In this document: positions 52,290 to 60,487 of the stretch, piece after piece
How positions within the stretch are numbered: position 1 is the first letter of the stretch
Layout: each line of letters opens with the position of its first letter
Source: Pannonibacter tanglangensis
GTDB lineage: Bacteria > Pseudomonadota > Alphaproteobacteria > Rhizobiales > Stappiaceae
Reading direction: 5' to 3' (one strand)
DNA length: 64,000 bases
Assembly: GCF_009915685.1 (NCBI RefSeq)
Contig: NZ_JAABLP010000001.1
Notes under the pieces: generated by a model
Databases searched by the model: none
What the model saw: the letters and a program-made list of their open reading frames with translations, nothing else
Told to the model about the DNA's origin: nothing
Program-made: the position numbers and the translations under genes

Positions 52290-53588
52290 TCAGCCGAGAT
52301 TCAGCCTGATCGAGACGGACCGGGCATGGGCGCCCAGTCCCTCGGCCTCGCCGAGCGCGATCGCCGCCGGGCCAAGGGCCTTCAGGTTCTGCGCGTTGCA
52401 CCTAAGGATCGACGTCCGCTTGACAAAGTCAAGCACTGACAGGCCCGACGAGAAGCGGGCGGAGCGGGCCGTGGGCAGCACGTGGTTGGAGCCGCCGACA
52501 TAGTCGCCGATGGCCTCCGGCGTGTGGTGCCCCAGGAACACGGCGCCCGCGTTGCGCACACCCTTCAGCAGGGCTTCCGGATCGGCCACCGCAAGTTCCA
52601 GGTGCTCGGGTGCGATGCGGTTGACCAGCGGCAGCGCCTCCTCGAGGCTGCGCACCGTGATCACCGCGCCATAGTCGCGCCAGCTTGCGCCGGCCACGTC
52701 GCCGCGCGGCAGCGTGCGCAACTGCCGGTCCACGGCCGCTTCCACCGCATCGGCGAGCGTTGCGTCGGTGGTGATCAGGATCGACTGGGCGGCGGGATCA
52801 TGCTCCGCCTGGGCCAGCAGGTCTGCCGCCAGCCAGTCGGGATTGTTCTCGCCGTCGGCGACGATCAGCACCTCCGACGGGCCGGCGATCATGTCGATGC
52901 CCACCGTGCCGAAGACCCGGCGCTTGGCGGCGGCAACGAAGGCATTGCCGGGACCGACGATCTTGGCGACCGGGGCAATGCTCTCGGTGCCGTGGGCCAG
53001 GGCCGCGATCGCCTGCGCGCCGCCGATCCGGTAGATTTCCGTGACGCCCGCCACCCGGGCAGCGGCCAGCACCAGCGGATTGAGCACGCCATCGGGGCTC
53101 GGCACCACCATGGCGATGCGCTCGACACCGGCCACCTTCGCCGGCACCGCATTCATCAGCACGGAGCTCGGATAGCTCGCAAGACCTCCGGGAACATAGA
53201 GGCCAACAGCCTCCACCGCCGTCCAGATCGACCCAAGCTCGACGCCCAGGGCATCCGTGTAGCGGTCATCCTTCGGCATCTGGCGGGCGTGGTGGGCATG
53301 GATGCGGTCACGGGCGAGCTTCAGCGCATCCAGCGTTGCGCTGTCGACTGAGGCGATCGCGGCCTCGATCTCGGCCTCGGTGACGGTCAGTTCCGCGATC
53401 GAGCCGGCCTGCAGACGGTCAAAGCGGTTGGTGAAGTCGATCACGGCGGCATCGCCGCGCCGGCGCACATCCTCGATGATGTCGCGGACGATCTGGTCGA
53501 CGTCCTCTGACACCTCGCGCTTGCCGGCCAGCAGCGCGCGGAAGCGGGTCTCGAAATCCTCGGCCTCGATGGAAAGACGGATCGGCAC
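52290..53588 (-). CDS. hisD: Histidinol dehydrogenase
   Basis: 432 residues, the family size. Motifs include GLYVPGGLASYPSSVLMNAVPA, RIGGAQAIAALAHGTESI, MIAGPSEVLIVAD (zinc and active site region) and GDYVGGSNHVLPT. It oxidises L-histidinol to histidine in two NAD steps, the last reactions of histidine synthesis. The start is GTG 53588 after AGGAGATGAGCC. It lies in the conserved cluster with UPF0262 and DUF2948; the other his genes are elsewhere. Confidence 0.95.
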   Translation of the reverse strand: MPIRLSIEAEDFETRFRALLAGKREVSEDVDQIVRDIIEDVRRRGDAAVIDFTNRFDRLQAGSIAELTVTEAEIEAAIASVDSATLDALKLARDRIHAHHARQMPKDDRYTDALGVELGSIWTAVEAVGLYVPGGLASYPSSVLMNAVPAKVAGVERIAMVVPSPDGVLNPLVLAAARVAGVTEIYRIGGAQAIAALAHGTESIAPVAKIVGPGNAFVAAAKRRVFGTVGIDMIAGPSEVLIVADGENNPDWLAADLLAQAEHDPAAQSILITTDATLADAVEAAVDRQLRTLPRGDVAGASWRDYGAVITVRSLEEALPLVNRIAPEHLELAVADPEALLKGVRNAGAVFLGHHTPEAIGDYVGGSNHVLPTARSARFSSGLSVLDFVKRTSILRCNAQNLKALGPAAIALGEAEGLGAHARSVSIRLNLG

Positions 53589-53660
53589 GGCTCATCTCCT
53601 CAGCGCCGGCCAGGCGATCGCGGCCGGCTGCCCCATGGGGCGCATTCAGTCACGGATGGG

Positions 53661-54122
53661 TCAGTCGAGCGGATGCTCGGGCCGGTTGGCCGTGCTCCAG
53701 GCAGCGCCCAGATCGGCGAGCTGGGCCTCGATGCACTCCACGTGGAGGGCAATCGTGCCGCCGCCGGAGAAGGTCAGCAGCACTTCTCCGTCCGGCCCCG
53801 CCTCCTCCCCCTCGGCCCTGCCGGGCTCCGGGCGGAAGCTGACCGCAAGCAGGGACAGCACCGCATCCTTCGCCGTCTGACGGATCCCGGCTGACTTCAT
53901 GGCGCGGACGCGGGAAAAGGCAAGGGCCGCGCGGCGCCGTTCATGCGTTCCGCTCTTCGGATCCTTGGGCTTGTCCCAGACGAAGCGGTTCATGACGAAG
54001 ACCGCCTTGCCCTCCTGGGGCAGAAAACGGATGTCCCCGACCAGCAGCACGGCGTCCTGCACATGGGCGGAGACGATGGCGAGGTCTTCCTGGTCGAGAG
54101 CGGCAAGTTTCACGCGGTCCAT
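53661..54122 (-). CDS. DUF2948 family protein
   Basis: 153 residues. The start MDRVKLAALDQEDLAIVSAHVQDAV-like pattern, FLPQEGKAVFVMNRFVWDK and the ending LADLGAAWSTANRPEHPLD define DUF2948, a family found in alphaproteobacteria upstream of hisD and next to murA. Function unknown; no membrane or export signals. ATG 54120-54122 starts exactly at the conserved body. Confidence 0.87.
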   Translation of the reverse strand: MDRVKLAALDQEDLAIVSAHVQDAVLLVGDIRFLPQEGKAVFVMNRFVWDKPKDPKSGTHERRRAALAFSRVRAMKSAGIRQTAKDAVLSLLAVSFRPEPGRAEGEEAGPDGEVLLTFSGGGTIALHVECIEAQLADLGAAWSTANRPEHPLD

Positions 54123-54290
54123 CGGTCGTCGCTCGGTCCCTGCAGCCATCGGCCGGCCGGGAGGCGGCCAGCCGGATCAACGGCAGCCCGCCGCCCCGGC
54201 TCGCACCGGGCACGACGGACCTCGAGCCGATTGCCTAACCGCTCCGGCCCGATTTGACAATTCCCATCCGGCCGATGCGGCGCGCGGGGC

Positions 54291-55580
54291 TCAGTTCGAG
54301 ATGCGCTCGATCACCGCGCCGCAGCGGCCAAGCTTTTCTTCCAGCCGCTCGAAGCCACGGTCGAGATGGTAGACGCGGCTGACGTTGGTCTCGCCTTCGG
54401 CGGCAAGGCCGGCAATCACCAGCGACACCGACGCGCGCAGGTCCGTTGCCATCACCGGGGCGCCGCGCAGGGTGCTGACCCCGTCGACGATGGCGGTGTG
54501 GCCGTCGATGCGGATGCGGGCACCGAGACGGGCCAGCTCCTGGACATGCATGAAGCGGTTCTCGAAAATGGTTTCGGTGATGCGGCTCTGGCCGCCGGCG
54601 CGGGTCATCAGGGCCATGAACTGCGCCTGCAGGTCGGTCGGGAATCCGGGGAACGGCTCGGTCGTGATGTCGACCGGAGCGATGCCGTTGCCATTGCGGT
54701 AGACGCGCAGGCCACCGTCCACCTGCGTGATGTCGGCACCGGTCTGGCGCAGCACGTCCAGCGCGGTTTCGAGCAGGTCGGCGCGGGCATTCTCCAGCAC
54801 CACGTCGCCGCCGGTCATGGCCACCGCCATGGCATAGGTGCCGGCCTCGATGCGGTCCGGGATCACCGCGTGGCGATGGCCGTGCAGCCGGTCCACGCCC
54901 TGGATGCGGATCACCGGCGTGCCGGCGCCCTCGATCTTTGCGCCCATGCCGATCAGGCAGTTGGCGAGGTCGACCACCTCCGGCTCGCGCGCGGCGTTGA
55001 CCAGTTCGGTCTCGCCCCTGGCCAGCGTCGCCGCCATCATCAGCGTATGGGTGGCACCGACCGAGACCTTCGGGAACTCGATCCGGGCACCGACGAGGCC
55101 CTGCGGGGCCTTGACGACCACGTAGCCGGCCTCAATGTCGATCTGGGCTCCGAGCTTGCTCAGGCCCTCGATGAAGAAGTCCACCGGCCGGGTGCCGATG
55201 GCGCAGCCGCCCGGCAGCGAGACGCGGGCGCGGCGCTCGCGCGCCACCAGCGGCCCGATGACCCAGAAGCTCGCGCGCATCTTGGAGACGAGCTCGTAGG
55301 GGGCGGTCGTGTCGACGATGGTGCGGGCCGTCAGGTGCAGGGTCTGGCCCTTGAGGTCATCCTGGCCGACGCGCTTGCCGTCGACGGAATAGTCGACGCC
55401 ATGGTTCGACAGGATGTGGGTGAGCTGGGCCACGTCGCGCAGGCGCGGCACATTGCCGAGCGTCAGGGTCTCGTCGCTGAGCAGCGAGGCGATCATCAGC
55501 GGCAGGGCCGCGTTCTTGGCACCGGAAATCGGAATGACGCCGTTCAGTCTTGCACCGCCGACGATCTTGATGCTGTCCAT
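54291..55580 (-). CDS. murA: UDP-N-acetylglucosamine 1-carboxyvinyltransferase
   Basis: 429 residues with the duplicated EPSP-synthase-like fold. The start MDSIKIVGGARLNGVIPISG contains the substrate lysine loop (GAKNAALP follows), and the active-site Cys that binds PEP and fosfomycin is in SLPGGCAIGTRPVDFF (near 117). It starts peptidoglycan precursor synthesis in the cytoplasm. It is the first gene of the conserved murA-DUF2948-hisD string. Confidence 0.96.
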   Translation of the reverse strand: MDSIKIVGGARLNGVIPISGAKNAALPLMIASLLSDETLTLGNVPRLRDVAQLTHILSNHGVDYSVDGKRVGQDDLKGQTLHLTARTIVDTTAPYELVSKMRASFWVIGPLVARERRARVSLPGGCAIGTRPVDFFIEGLSKLGAQIDIEAGYVVVKAPQGLVGARIEFPKVSVGATHTLMMAATLARGETELVNAAREPEVVDLANCLIGMGAKIEGAGTPVIRIQGVDRLHGHRHAVIPDRIEAGTYAMAVAMTGGDVVLENARADLLETALDVLRQTGADITQVDGGLRVYRNGNGIAPVDITTEPFPGFPTDLQAQFMALMTRAGGQSRITETIFENRFMHVQELARLGARIRIDGHTAIVDGVSTLRGAPVMATDLRASVSLVIAGLAAEGETNVSRVYHLDRGFERLEEKLGRCGAVIERISN

Positions 55581-55890
55581 GAAACCACCTGGCTGCGGCC
55601 GTCACCGGGCCTGATTTGAATTGCTCTTGCTCTCGTGCGCCGCCTCTACACCCGGAGTTGGGCCGGCGCAAGGCAGAGATCCTGCGGGCTTCGCCCGGTT
55701 TTCCTGCCTCCCGGCCGTTTTCGCGGCCCTTACCGCCCCGGTGCTCGCCCGGCCTCTTTCCCGATCACTCGCCCGATCACTTGCAGGGCCTTGCGGGGCC
55801 TTGCAGGGCTCCAGGACGCCGGCGGCGGCACTTGTCCACAGCTTCGTGCCGGTCGCCGGCTGATCCCGCGCGTGCCGCGTCGGCCCGGGA
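55581..55890. other. Intergenic region upstream of murA with tandem repeats
   Basis: 310 bases. It should contain the murA promoter, although none is clear. The only structure is the tandem array 55757-55810. Confidence 0.5.
55757..55810. repeat. 12-bp and 10-bp tandem array
   Basis: Two 12-base units (TTTCCCGATCAC, TCGCCCGATCAC) run into three 10-base units (TTGCAGGGCC, TTGCGGGGCC, TTGCAGGGCT). It resembles the arrays at 11825 and 42951. Confidence 0.7.
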
Positions 55891-56127
55891 TCAGCCGGCG
55901 GCCGGATCACGCAGGGGCAGCGCCTGTGGGTCCGTCGCCACATCGCCTTCCGGATCCGCAGACGGCTGCGGGTCCTGACCGTCGCGGTCGCGGCGCTGCC
56001 GGGCGGCCGCCTTGCGGCGTTTCAGGTTCTGCCGGAGCGCTTCGGCCAGCCGCGCCTCCCGGCTCGACATGTCCGGCCTGGACTGCGCTTTCCCCGCTTG
56101 ATTGCCCTGATTTCTGCCTTCGCTCAT
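55891..56127 (-). CDS. Small basic hypothetical protein upstream of murA
   Basis: 78 residues, highly charged: MSEGRNQGNQAGKAQSR, then SSREARLAEALRQNLKRRK, a predicted amphipathic basic helix, and an acidic/Pro-rich tail. Short proteins with a core like REARLAEALRQNLKRRK are common beside murA in rhizobia. No function known; the helix could bind nucleic acid or membrane. The ATG at 56125-56127 has only a weak ribosome site (GGAA). Confidence 0.65.
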   Translation of the reverse strand: MSEGRNQGNQAGKAQSRPDMSSREARLAEALRQNLKRRKAAARQRRDRDGQDPQPSADPEGDVATDPQALPLRDPAAG

Positions 56128-56349
56128 GTTTCCAGAACTAGCGCAAGCCCTGCGGAGGCGCAAAGGTCTGGCCGCGGCCCTTCGCCGGCTGTCCACAGGC
56201 TCGCCGAAAAAAGAGACGGATAAGCGCTTGCCATCCCCGGTCAACTGTGGCACAAGCCCGCTCGTTCGCAGCGGACATGTCCCACGAACACAACGGGGCG
56301 CACGGTGGTGCCTCCCGCCGGCCGGCCCTCCCGGGCAAATGCCGAAGAT

Positions 56350-56424
<75 letters not shown>

Positions 56425-56585
56425 TTTTTTCCAGTGTTTTCAATCGCTAGCGTGATCTGACATTGCAAGCCGACAGCGTGTAAATGCAGAACAGCGCAGG
56501 AACGTGACGCAATTCCGGCACGTTTCTGACACGCGCGTTCGACCGATGTTCCAGGGCTCCATCCGCTCGTGCGAGGAGACCCCAC

Positions 56586-56954
56586 ATGGCATTGACACTC
56601 AGACAGCAGGTTACCGCGCTCTACGATGTCGCATTCAACCGCGACCCAGATCAGGCCGGCCTGCAGCACCATCTCGACCTGATCACCTCCGGCCGCCTCG
56701 ACCTCTACGGCCTCGCCGATGCGATGGTGGCCAGCGAGGAGTTTGCCGCCACGACCGGGCGCGAGGGCAACCCGGTCGTGACGATCCAGCGCTATTACAG
56801 CAACGGACTGGAGCGCGGCGGCACGGTCGAGGAGAGCGCGGCATGGCTGGACCTGATCCTCGGCGGCAGAGCCGACCTCGGCGATGCGCTCGTCGGATTT
56901 GCCCTGTCGCCAGAGTACGCCACCCTGGTCGGCTGGCACCACGACGCAGCCTGA
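56586..56954 (+). CDS. DUF4214 domain protein
   Basis: 122 residues, no signal peptide. LYDVAFNRDPDQAGLQHHLDLI and LADAMVASEEFA are the DUF4214 pattern, a helical repeat usually found in large secreted calcium-binding proteins and glycosyltransferases, with one and a half repeats here. It is the first gene after tRNA-Thr. ATG 56586 follows GAGGAGACC. A stand-alone copy of this size is uncommon; function unknown. Confidence 0.7.
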   Translation: MALTLRQQVTALYDVAFNRDPDQAGLQHHLDLITSGRLDLYGLADAMVASEEFAATTGREGNPVVTIQRYYSNGLERGGTVEESAAWLDLILGGRADLGDALVGFALSPEYATLVGWHHDAA

Positions 56955-57007
56955 GATCAGCCCCGGCGGCCCCTCACGGCGCCGCCGGGCTCGCCCGGGA
57001 CGACGCC

Positions 57008-57388
57008 ATGAACACGCGCATCCTCAGAATGTGCCGCCGCGAGCGGCGTGGCCATGCCTGTTATCACGTGCCAGCGCTCGGGCAGTTACAGCCCGTTCTG
57101 TTCGCATGGGATCGCGGCCGCCTCACATTCCGGGCCGAGGACGTGGTCGAGCGCGACGGCACACTGGTTTCGTGCATCTCGAGACACTCACTCCCACGTG
57201 ACAAAACCGAGGCCAAGGCGTTGTTCGCCGCGCTCGAGCAGCACCGCCGCGAGGGCACGGAGACACCCGCCGCGCGGTCATGGCGCGAGTACCAGGAGCA
57301 GCGGCAGACCCCGCCACCGGCCTCGCCGACACCCGCGCCGTCCGGGCTGGACAGGCTCAAATTCGACCTGTTCGGCAACCCGATCTGA
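57008..57388 (+). CDS. Hypothetical accessory protein
   Basis: 126 residues. The N-terminal half has a possible beta-rich core (HVPALGQLQPVLFAWDRGRL, TFRAEDVVERDGTLVSC); the C-terminal third is charged, then Pro-rich, ending in GLDRLKFDLFGNPI. I do not recognise a family. ATG 57008 is chosen as the first Met after the preceding gene; the frame is open further upstream through the DUF4214 gene, which shows that the open frame alone is weak evidence. Confidence 0.45.
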   Translation: MNTRILRMCRRERRGHACYHVPALGQLQPVLFAWDRGRLTFRAEDVVERDGTLVSCISRHSLPRDKTEAKALFAALEQHRREGTETPAARSWREYQEQRQTPPPASPTPAPSGLDRLKFDLFGNPI

Positions 57389-57454
57389 CGGACTTGACGC
57401 GACCCGGCTGGCTATCGAGAATGAGAACATTGATAGAACAAAGGGCCGCACCAC

Positions 57455-57685
57455 ATGCCGCATCCTGTCCTACCAGAAATCCTGCCATTCACGGTCGAGG
57501 CATGTGACGAGACCGGGCGGGTCGTCGAAGTCATTGCACGCTGCTGTAACCTGACAATAGCCCTGGGAGCGTTTGAGGCTGCAAAACCATGCCGGCAGAG
57601 TGTTGAGTTGAGGGTCAGGGACCGCGCCAGGATCATCACAAAACGTCCAGCACTGGACCCGCTCGGGCGGCTAGACGATGTTTGA
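57455..57685 (+). CDS. Small hypothetical protein
   Basis: 76 residues (MPHPVLPEILPFTVEACDET...), with a beta-strand-like first half (VVEVIARCCNLTIALGAF) and a basic second half. No family recognised. The composition is less GC-rich than the core genes. There is no clear ribosome site, so it is marginal. Confidence 0.35.
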   Translation: MPHPVLPEILPFTVEACDETGRVVEVIARCCNLTIALGAFEAAKPCRQSVELRVRDRARIITKRPALDPLGRLDDV

Positions 57686-57989
57686 GCCCGGATTGATTGG
57701 CCCGACAACCAGCAGCAAAACCGACCCGCCATTTGACGGATGACGCCAGCGTTCGCGCGTAAGCCTTTGGCGAATCAAGACCAATCACGCAGGGAACACC
57801 CGATTCCCTCTATTCCACCAAACTCCCTGATTTCCACAGCCACCACAATATTTAGACAAACGCCACCCAGAGCACACAACGTCTAGACCAGTCTAGCTTG
57901 ACGAAAGCGAAACCATATCCCTAATCTGTGCATGTTCCGGTTGCAACAAGCGGCCGGACTACATGCGGGCAGAGCCCAGAAAGGTAAAC
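57686..57989. other. AT-richer intergenic region with promoter and operator
   Basis: 304 bases of visibly lower GC than the rest of the window, a sign of foreign origin. The right part contains the promoter and inverted repeat listed at 57883-57927. Nothing else is supported. Confidence 0.5.
57883..57927 (+). promoter_or_regulatory. Sigma-70-like promoter with adjoining operator
   Basis: TTGACG (57898-57903), an 18-base spacer and TAATCT (57922-57927) form a good promoter for the 46-residue gene at 57990. Directly upstream, CTAGAC (57883) and GTCTAG (57891) form a six-base inverted repeat with a two-base spacer that abuts the -35 element, as a phage-type repressor site would. Confidence 0.5.
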
Positions 57990-58130
57990 ATGGGAAATAA
58001 GAAGATCGGCCGCAGCGCCGTAACGGGACGCTTTGTGCCGGTGAAGACGGCACAGAGCTATCCCGCAACGCACGTCGTCGAGACGACGAAGCGGACGCCG
58101 GTCAAGCCGACGTCAAAGAAGAAGGGCTAA
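57990..58130 (+). CDS. 46-residue basic small protein
   Basis: It starts MGNKKIGRSAVTGRFVPVKT and ends with a lysine-rich tail (KPTSKKKG). The pattern SAVTGRFVxxxTA...HPxTTVxETxK recurs in small proteins of alphaproteobacterial phages and accessory regions, as I remember them. ATG 57990 follows AAAGG, and a strong promoter lies upstream. High lysine and arginine suggest nucleic-acid or membrane binding; function unknown. Confidence 0.6.
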   Translation: MGNKKIGRSAVTGRFVPVKTAQSYPATHVVETTKRTPVKPTSKKKG

Positions 58131-58142
58131 GCGCTCTTCCCC

Positions 58143-58183
58143 TGACCCGGCGAACGCAGCGACCAAACCAGTTTGCCGGGTCA
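58143..58183 (+). terminator. Stem-loop after the small gene
   Basis: TGACCCGGC (58143-58151) and GCCGGGTCA (58175-58183) form a nine-base stem around a 23-base loop, 13 bases after the stop. There is no U-run, so terminator function is uncertain. Confidence 0.4.
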
Positions 58184-58301
58184 ACCCTTCAACACAGCAG
58201 CCCTCGAATGAGCCCTGTAAGGCGCACCTACCAAGCCGAAGAACCTCGGCGGTGTCAAGGTCACTTATGCGGCCATTCCCATATGAAAGAGAGCCCGCAG
58301 T

Positions 58302-58964
58302 ATGACTTCTAGGCACGACACTCTCCTCGAGCGAACGGTCGCTCATCTCCATAACAACGTACTTCCGTCCGTTGATGACTATGTCAGGGCTGAACAAGAA
58401 GTGACAGCCAAGTGGGATGCAGACCCTACATCCAGGGAGTACAAGACAGCGCAGCACAACGCAAAGCGATACGCTGCAAACTTGGCTATTGCCATTGATG
58501 GCTTGGCGGAACGGTTCGCCAATGAAACCGCGCCGGATGCAGCGAGCATCCCAAACATCATCCGGCGTACCCGGGCCGAGATCGAGGCCCTTTGCGCGTT
58601 TCCAGGGTCCCCGCCAAAGCACCGAGCCGGCGCACTCGCCCGCATACGCGGCGTTGCAAATGCTCACAAGCATCACAAGATACACGACCCCAATCTCCCC
58701 ATAGCAAGTGAAGACGACGTGCTTGTGGTCGGGTCCGGCTTTGGCATAGACGCCTTTGGTGTGGGGAAGCCCGGCGGACCCGAGGCGCTCATTAACGACA
58801 AGATCTTCGGTACCCGAAAGTTTTTAGGAGACGCACCAGCTGCGATTCTTGCATGGGTCCGCTTCCTTCGCTCCCGCGATGCAGCCGGCTTGAAGGACCA
58901 CTATTCAGCAATCGGACTCAATGAACGCGACTTCTGCAATGCTCACGTTGATGTAGCCTCATAA
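58302..58964 (+). CDS. Hypothetical accessory protein
   Basis: 220 residues, soluble. The N-terminal 100 residues are helical and charged (LLERTVAHLHNNVLPSVDDYVRAE), the middle has RIRGVANAHKHHKIHD, and the end is mixed. No family recognised. GC content is lower than in core genes (frequent A-ending codons), which points to recent transfer. It might be a defence or nuclease-inhibitor cargo gene by position, but no motif supports a role. There is no good ribosome site at the ATG, and the first in-frame Met was used. Confidence 0.6.
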   Translation: MTSRHDTLLERTVAHLHNNVLPSVDDYVRAEQEVTAKWDADPTSREYKTAQHNAKRYAANLAIAIDGLAERFANETAPDAASIPNIIRRTRAEIEALCAFPGSPPKHRAGALARIRGVANAHKHHKIHDPNLPIASEDDVLVVGSGFGIDAFGVGKPGGPEALINDKIFGTRKFLGDAPAAILAWVRFLRSRDAAGLKDHYSAIGLNERDFCNAHVDVAS

Positions 58965-59044
58965 GCGGCACCGAGCTGGCCGGCCTCCGGCCAGCTCACC
59001 CCGGAGCCATTCCACAGCATCACAAACTCTACCGGCAGCCCGAT

Positions 59045-59131
59045 TGCCCCTTTACAACGCGGGATTTCCGCTCTATATTCCAAACATGGCGAGGCGATAG
59101 AGCCTAGGCCGAATGTCAGAGGAGACAGAAC
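59045..59131 (+). promoter_or_regulatory. Promoter/leader cassette, copy 1
   Basis: TTTACA (59051-59056), 17 bases, TATATT (59074-59079), then a ~50-base leader ending in AGAGGAGA before ATG 59132. The whole stretch, including promoter, leader and ribosome site, is repeated almost exactly at 60402-60487 before another gene. Confidence 0.8.
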
Positions 59132-59386
59132 ATGAGCATCAAGATCACCCGCGCCGCAAAGCTCTCCAGGATCGGCGACACGCCGCGCAGCTTCGCTGCC
59201 ATGGCTCAGTACCTGCCCGACAGCGTCATCAAGTCCCTGACCAGCGTCCAGCTGGCCGAGATGATCGACGCGCTCTGGACCTGCGCAGGCGACGCCAAGG
59301 CGATTGCCGCCCGCGAGGCCATCGAGGCCGGCTGCGTCTGGGACGCCAAGCGCAACATGTCCCGCGACCTCGCCCCGCTGGCCTGA
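59132..59386 (+). CDS. Hypothetical protein behind promoter cassette copy 1
   Basis: 84 residues (MSIKITRAAKLSRIGDTPRS...), mostly helical (VQLAEMIDALWTCAGDAKAI AAREA region), soluble. No family recognised. The start is fixed by the duplicated leader, whose AGGAGA is eight bases before the ATG. The first of two plus-strand genes before the terminator at 59805. Confidence 0.6.
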   Translation: MSIKITRAAKLSRIGDTPRSFAAMAQYLPDSVIKSLTSVQLAEMIDALWTCAGDAKAIAAREAIEAGCVWDAKRNMSRDLAPLA

Positions 59387-59446
59387 CCGACCCGGCGCCC
59401 GCCGGATAGGCGGCTCGCCATCCCGGCGATCTTGAGAGGAAATTCC

Positions 59447-59797
59447 ATGACCGAGTATTACAACACCCTGATCGAAGCCGTCCGTGCTGCATTTCTGCTG
59501 GCGCAGAAGGACATTGACGCCATGAACATCGACGCCGCCAACCACCTCATGGCACAGCGTCGCGTCCACGCGGACGGCAGCGTTGCCTGGGCTGTCCGGT
59601 TCTCCGACAGCTTCGATACGGACGGCCTGACGCACATGTTTGAGGGCCTGCAGGATTGCAGCGGCACCGCCGAGGACGTCGCTGCCATCATCGAACGGCA
59701 CTGGGACGAGACCTGGGACGAGATCCGGGGCGAACATGGTGCGGGCGGTGATTTCCGCGTGAGTTCGACCGACTACGTGACTCGCTCCGAATCCTGA
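59447..59797 (+). CDS. Hypothetical accessory protein
   Basis: 116 residues. ATG 59447 follows GAGAGGAAATTCC. Helical N-terminus (YYNTLIEAVRAAFLLAQKDI), then AWAVRFSDSFDTDGLTHMFE and an acidic end. No family recognised. It is 60 bases after the previous gene and probably cotranscribed from promoter cassette 1, ending at a terminator eight bases past its stop. Confidence 0.6.
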   Translation: MTEYYNTLIEAVRAAFLLAQKDIDAMNIDAANHLMAQRRVHADGSVAWAVRFSDSFDTDGLTHMFEGLQDCSGTAEDVAAIIERHWDETWDEIRGEHGAGGDFRVSSTDYVTRSES

Positions 59798-59804
59798 CAG
59801 CAAA

Positions 59805-59832
59805 ACAGCCCGCTCGTTTCCGGGCGGGCTGT
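59805..59832 (+). terminator. Intrinsic terminator
   Basis: ACAGCCCGC (59805-59813) and GCGGGCTGT (59824-59832) form a nine-base stem with a ten-base loop, followed by CTCTATG. It ends the two-gene unit from promoter cassette 1. Confidence 0.65.
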
Positions 59833-59977
59833 CTCTATGAACCTGCAAATGCAGTGCCACAGCTCAGAGAATGTTTCGATCCAGCGCGGCAGGCAGGAAC
59901 ACCGCGACACCGCCAGCCCCATGCGCTGACCTCTCAACCATACGATGCACCTCAGGCCCCGTCAACACGTGAGCAAC

Positions 59978-60367
59978 ATGAACCCGCAACACCACCTCGC
60001 CCAAGCGCTGATCATCCGCGCCATCGCACGCGACGACCCGGAGCGCCCCCTCATCGGAGCGCCCCTCCTGGCCCTGCGCCGGCAGGTCGCGGCCGGCGAA
60101 CACGCCGACCACCCTGCCGCCAAAACCGCCGAGGCGGTCAGGCAGGAGATCATGCGCCTCGGCATCGGCGACATGCCCCCGGCGACCGACCTCGTCGCAA
60201 CGCTCTTGGAGACGCTGTCGCAGCGCCTCGGCGGCCACGGATATAAATCCGCCTGGGAGGCCATCGGCATCAAGCCCACCCGTGGCCGGGATCTGCTCGC
60301 CCGCTCCGCCAATGCCGTCGACTGGCCAATCTGGAAAACACTCCGCGATGCCGCGCTGGCGGATTGA
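59978..60367 (+). CDS. Hypothetical accessory protein with a helix-turn-helix-like C-terminus
   Basis: 129 residues from ATG 59978. The N-terminal two thirds are helical (HHLAQALIIRAIARDDPERP). The end, SAWEAIGIKPTRGRDLLARS with WPIWKTLRDAAL, reads like the recognition helix region of a small DNA-binding protein, as in phage transcriptional or packaging adaptors. This is a weak structural impression. Its 3' end is followed by promoter cassette copy 2. Confidence 0.5.
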   Translation: MNPQHHLAQALIIRAIARDDPERPLIGAPLLALRRQVAAGEHADHPAAKTAEAVRQEIMRLGIGDMPPATDLVATLLETLSQRLGGHGYKSAWEAIGIKPTRGRDLLARSANAVDWPIWKTLRDAALAD

Positions 60368-60401
60368 GCATCGCGGGCGAAAAACTCCCGCATCCACAAA
60401 T

Positions 60402-60487
60402 CGCCCCTTTACAATGCGGGATTTCCGCTCTATATTCTGACCATGGCAAGGCGATGACGCCTGGGCCGAATGTCAGAGGAGACGAAA
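60402..60487 (+). promoter_or_regulatory. Promoter/leader cassette, copy 2
   Basis: TTTACA (60408-60413), 17 bases, TATATT (60431-60436), then the leader up to AGAGGAGACGAAA before TTG 60488. It is about 85 percent identical to copy 1 at 59045, with the -35, spacer end, -10 and ribosome site all kept. Confidence 0.8.

Noticed and set aside
56425..57000. An integrase next to tRNA-Thr
   Set aside because: No tyrosine- or serine-recombinase motif was found in any frame there; the integrase, if any, is beyond the right edge.
59864..60397. Minus-strand open frame opposite the gene at 59978
   Set aside because: Gly/Arg-rich and runs into promoter cassette copy 2; the plus-strand frame fits the direction of its neighbours and has a more protein-like composition.
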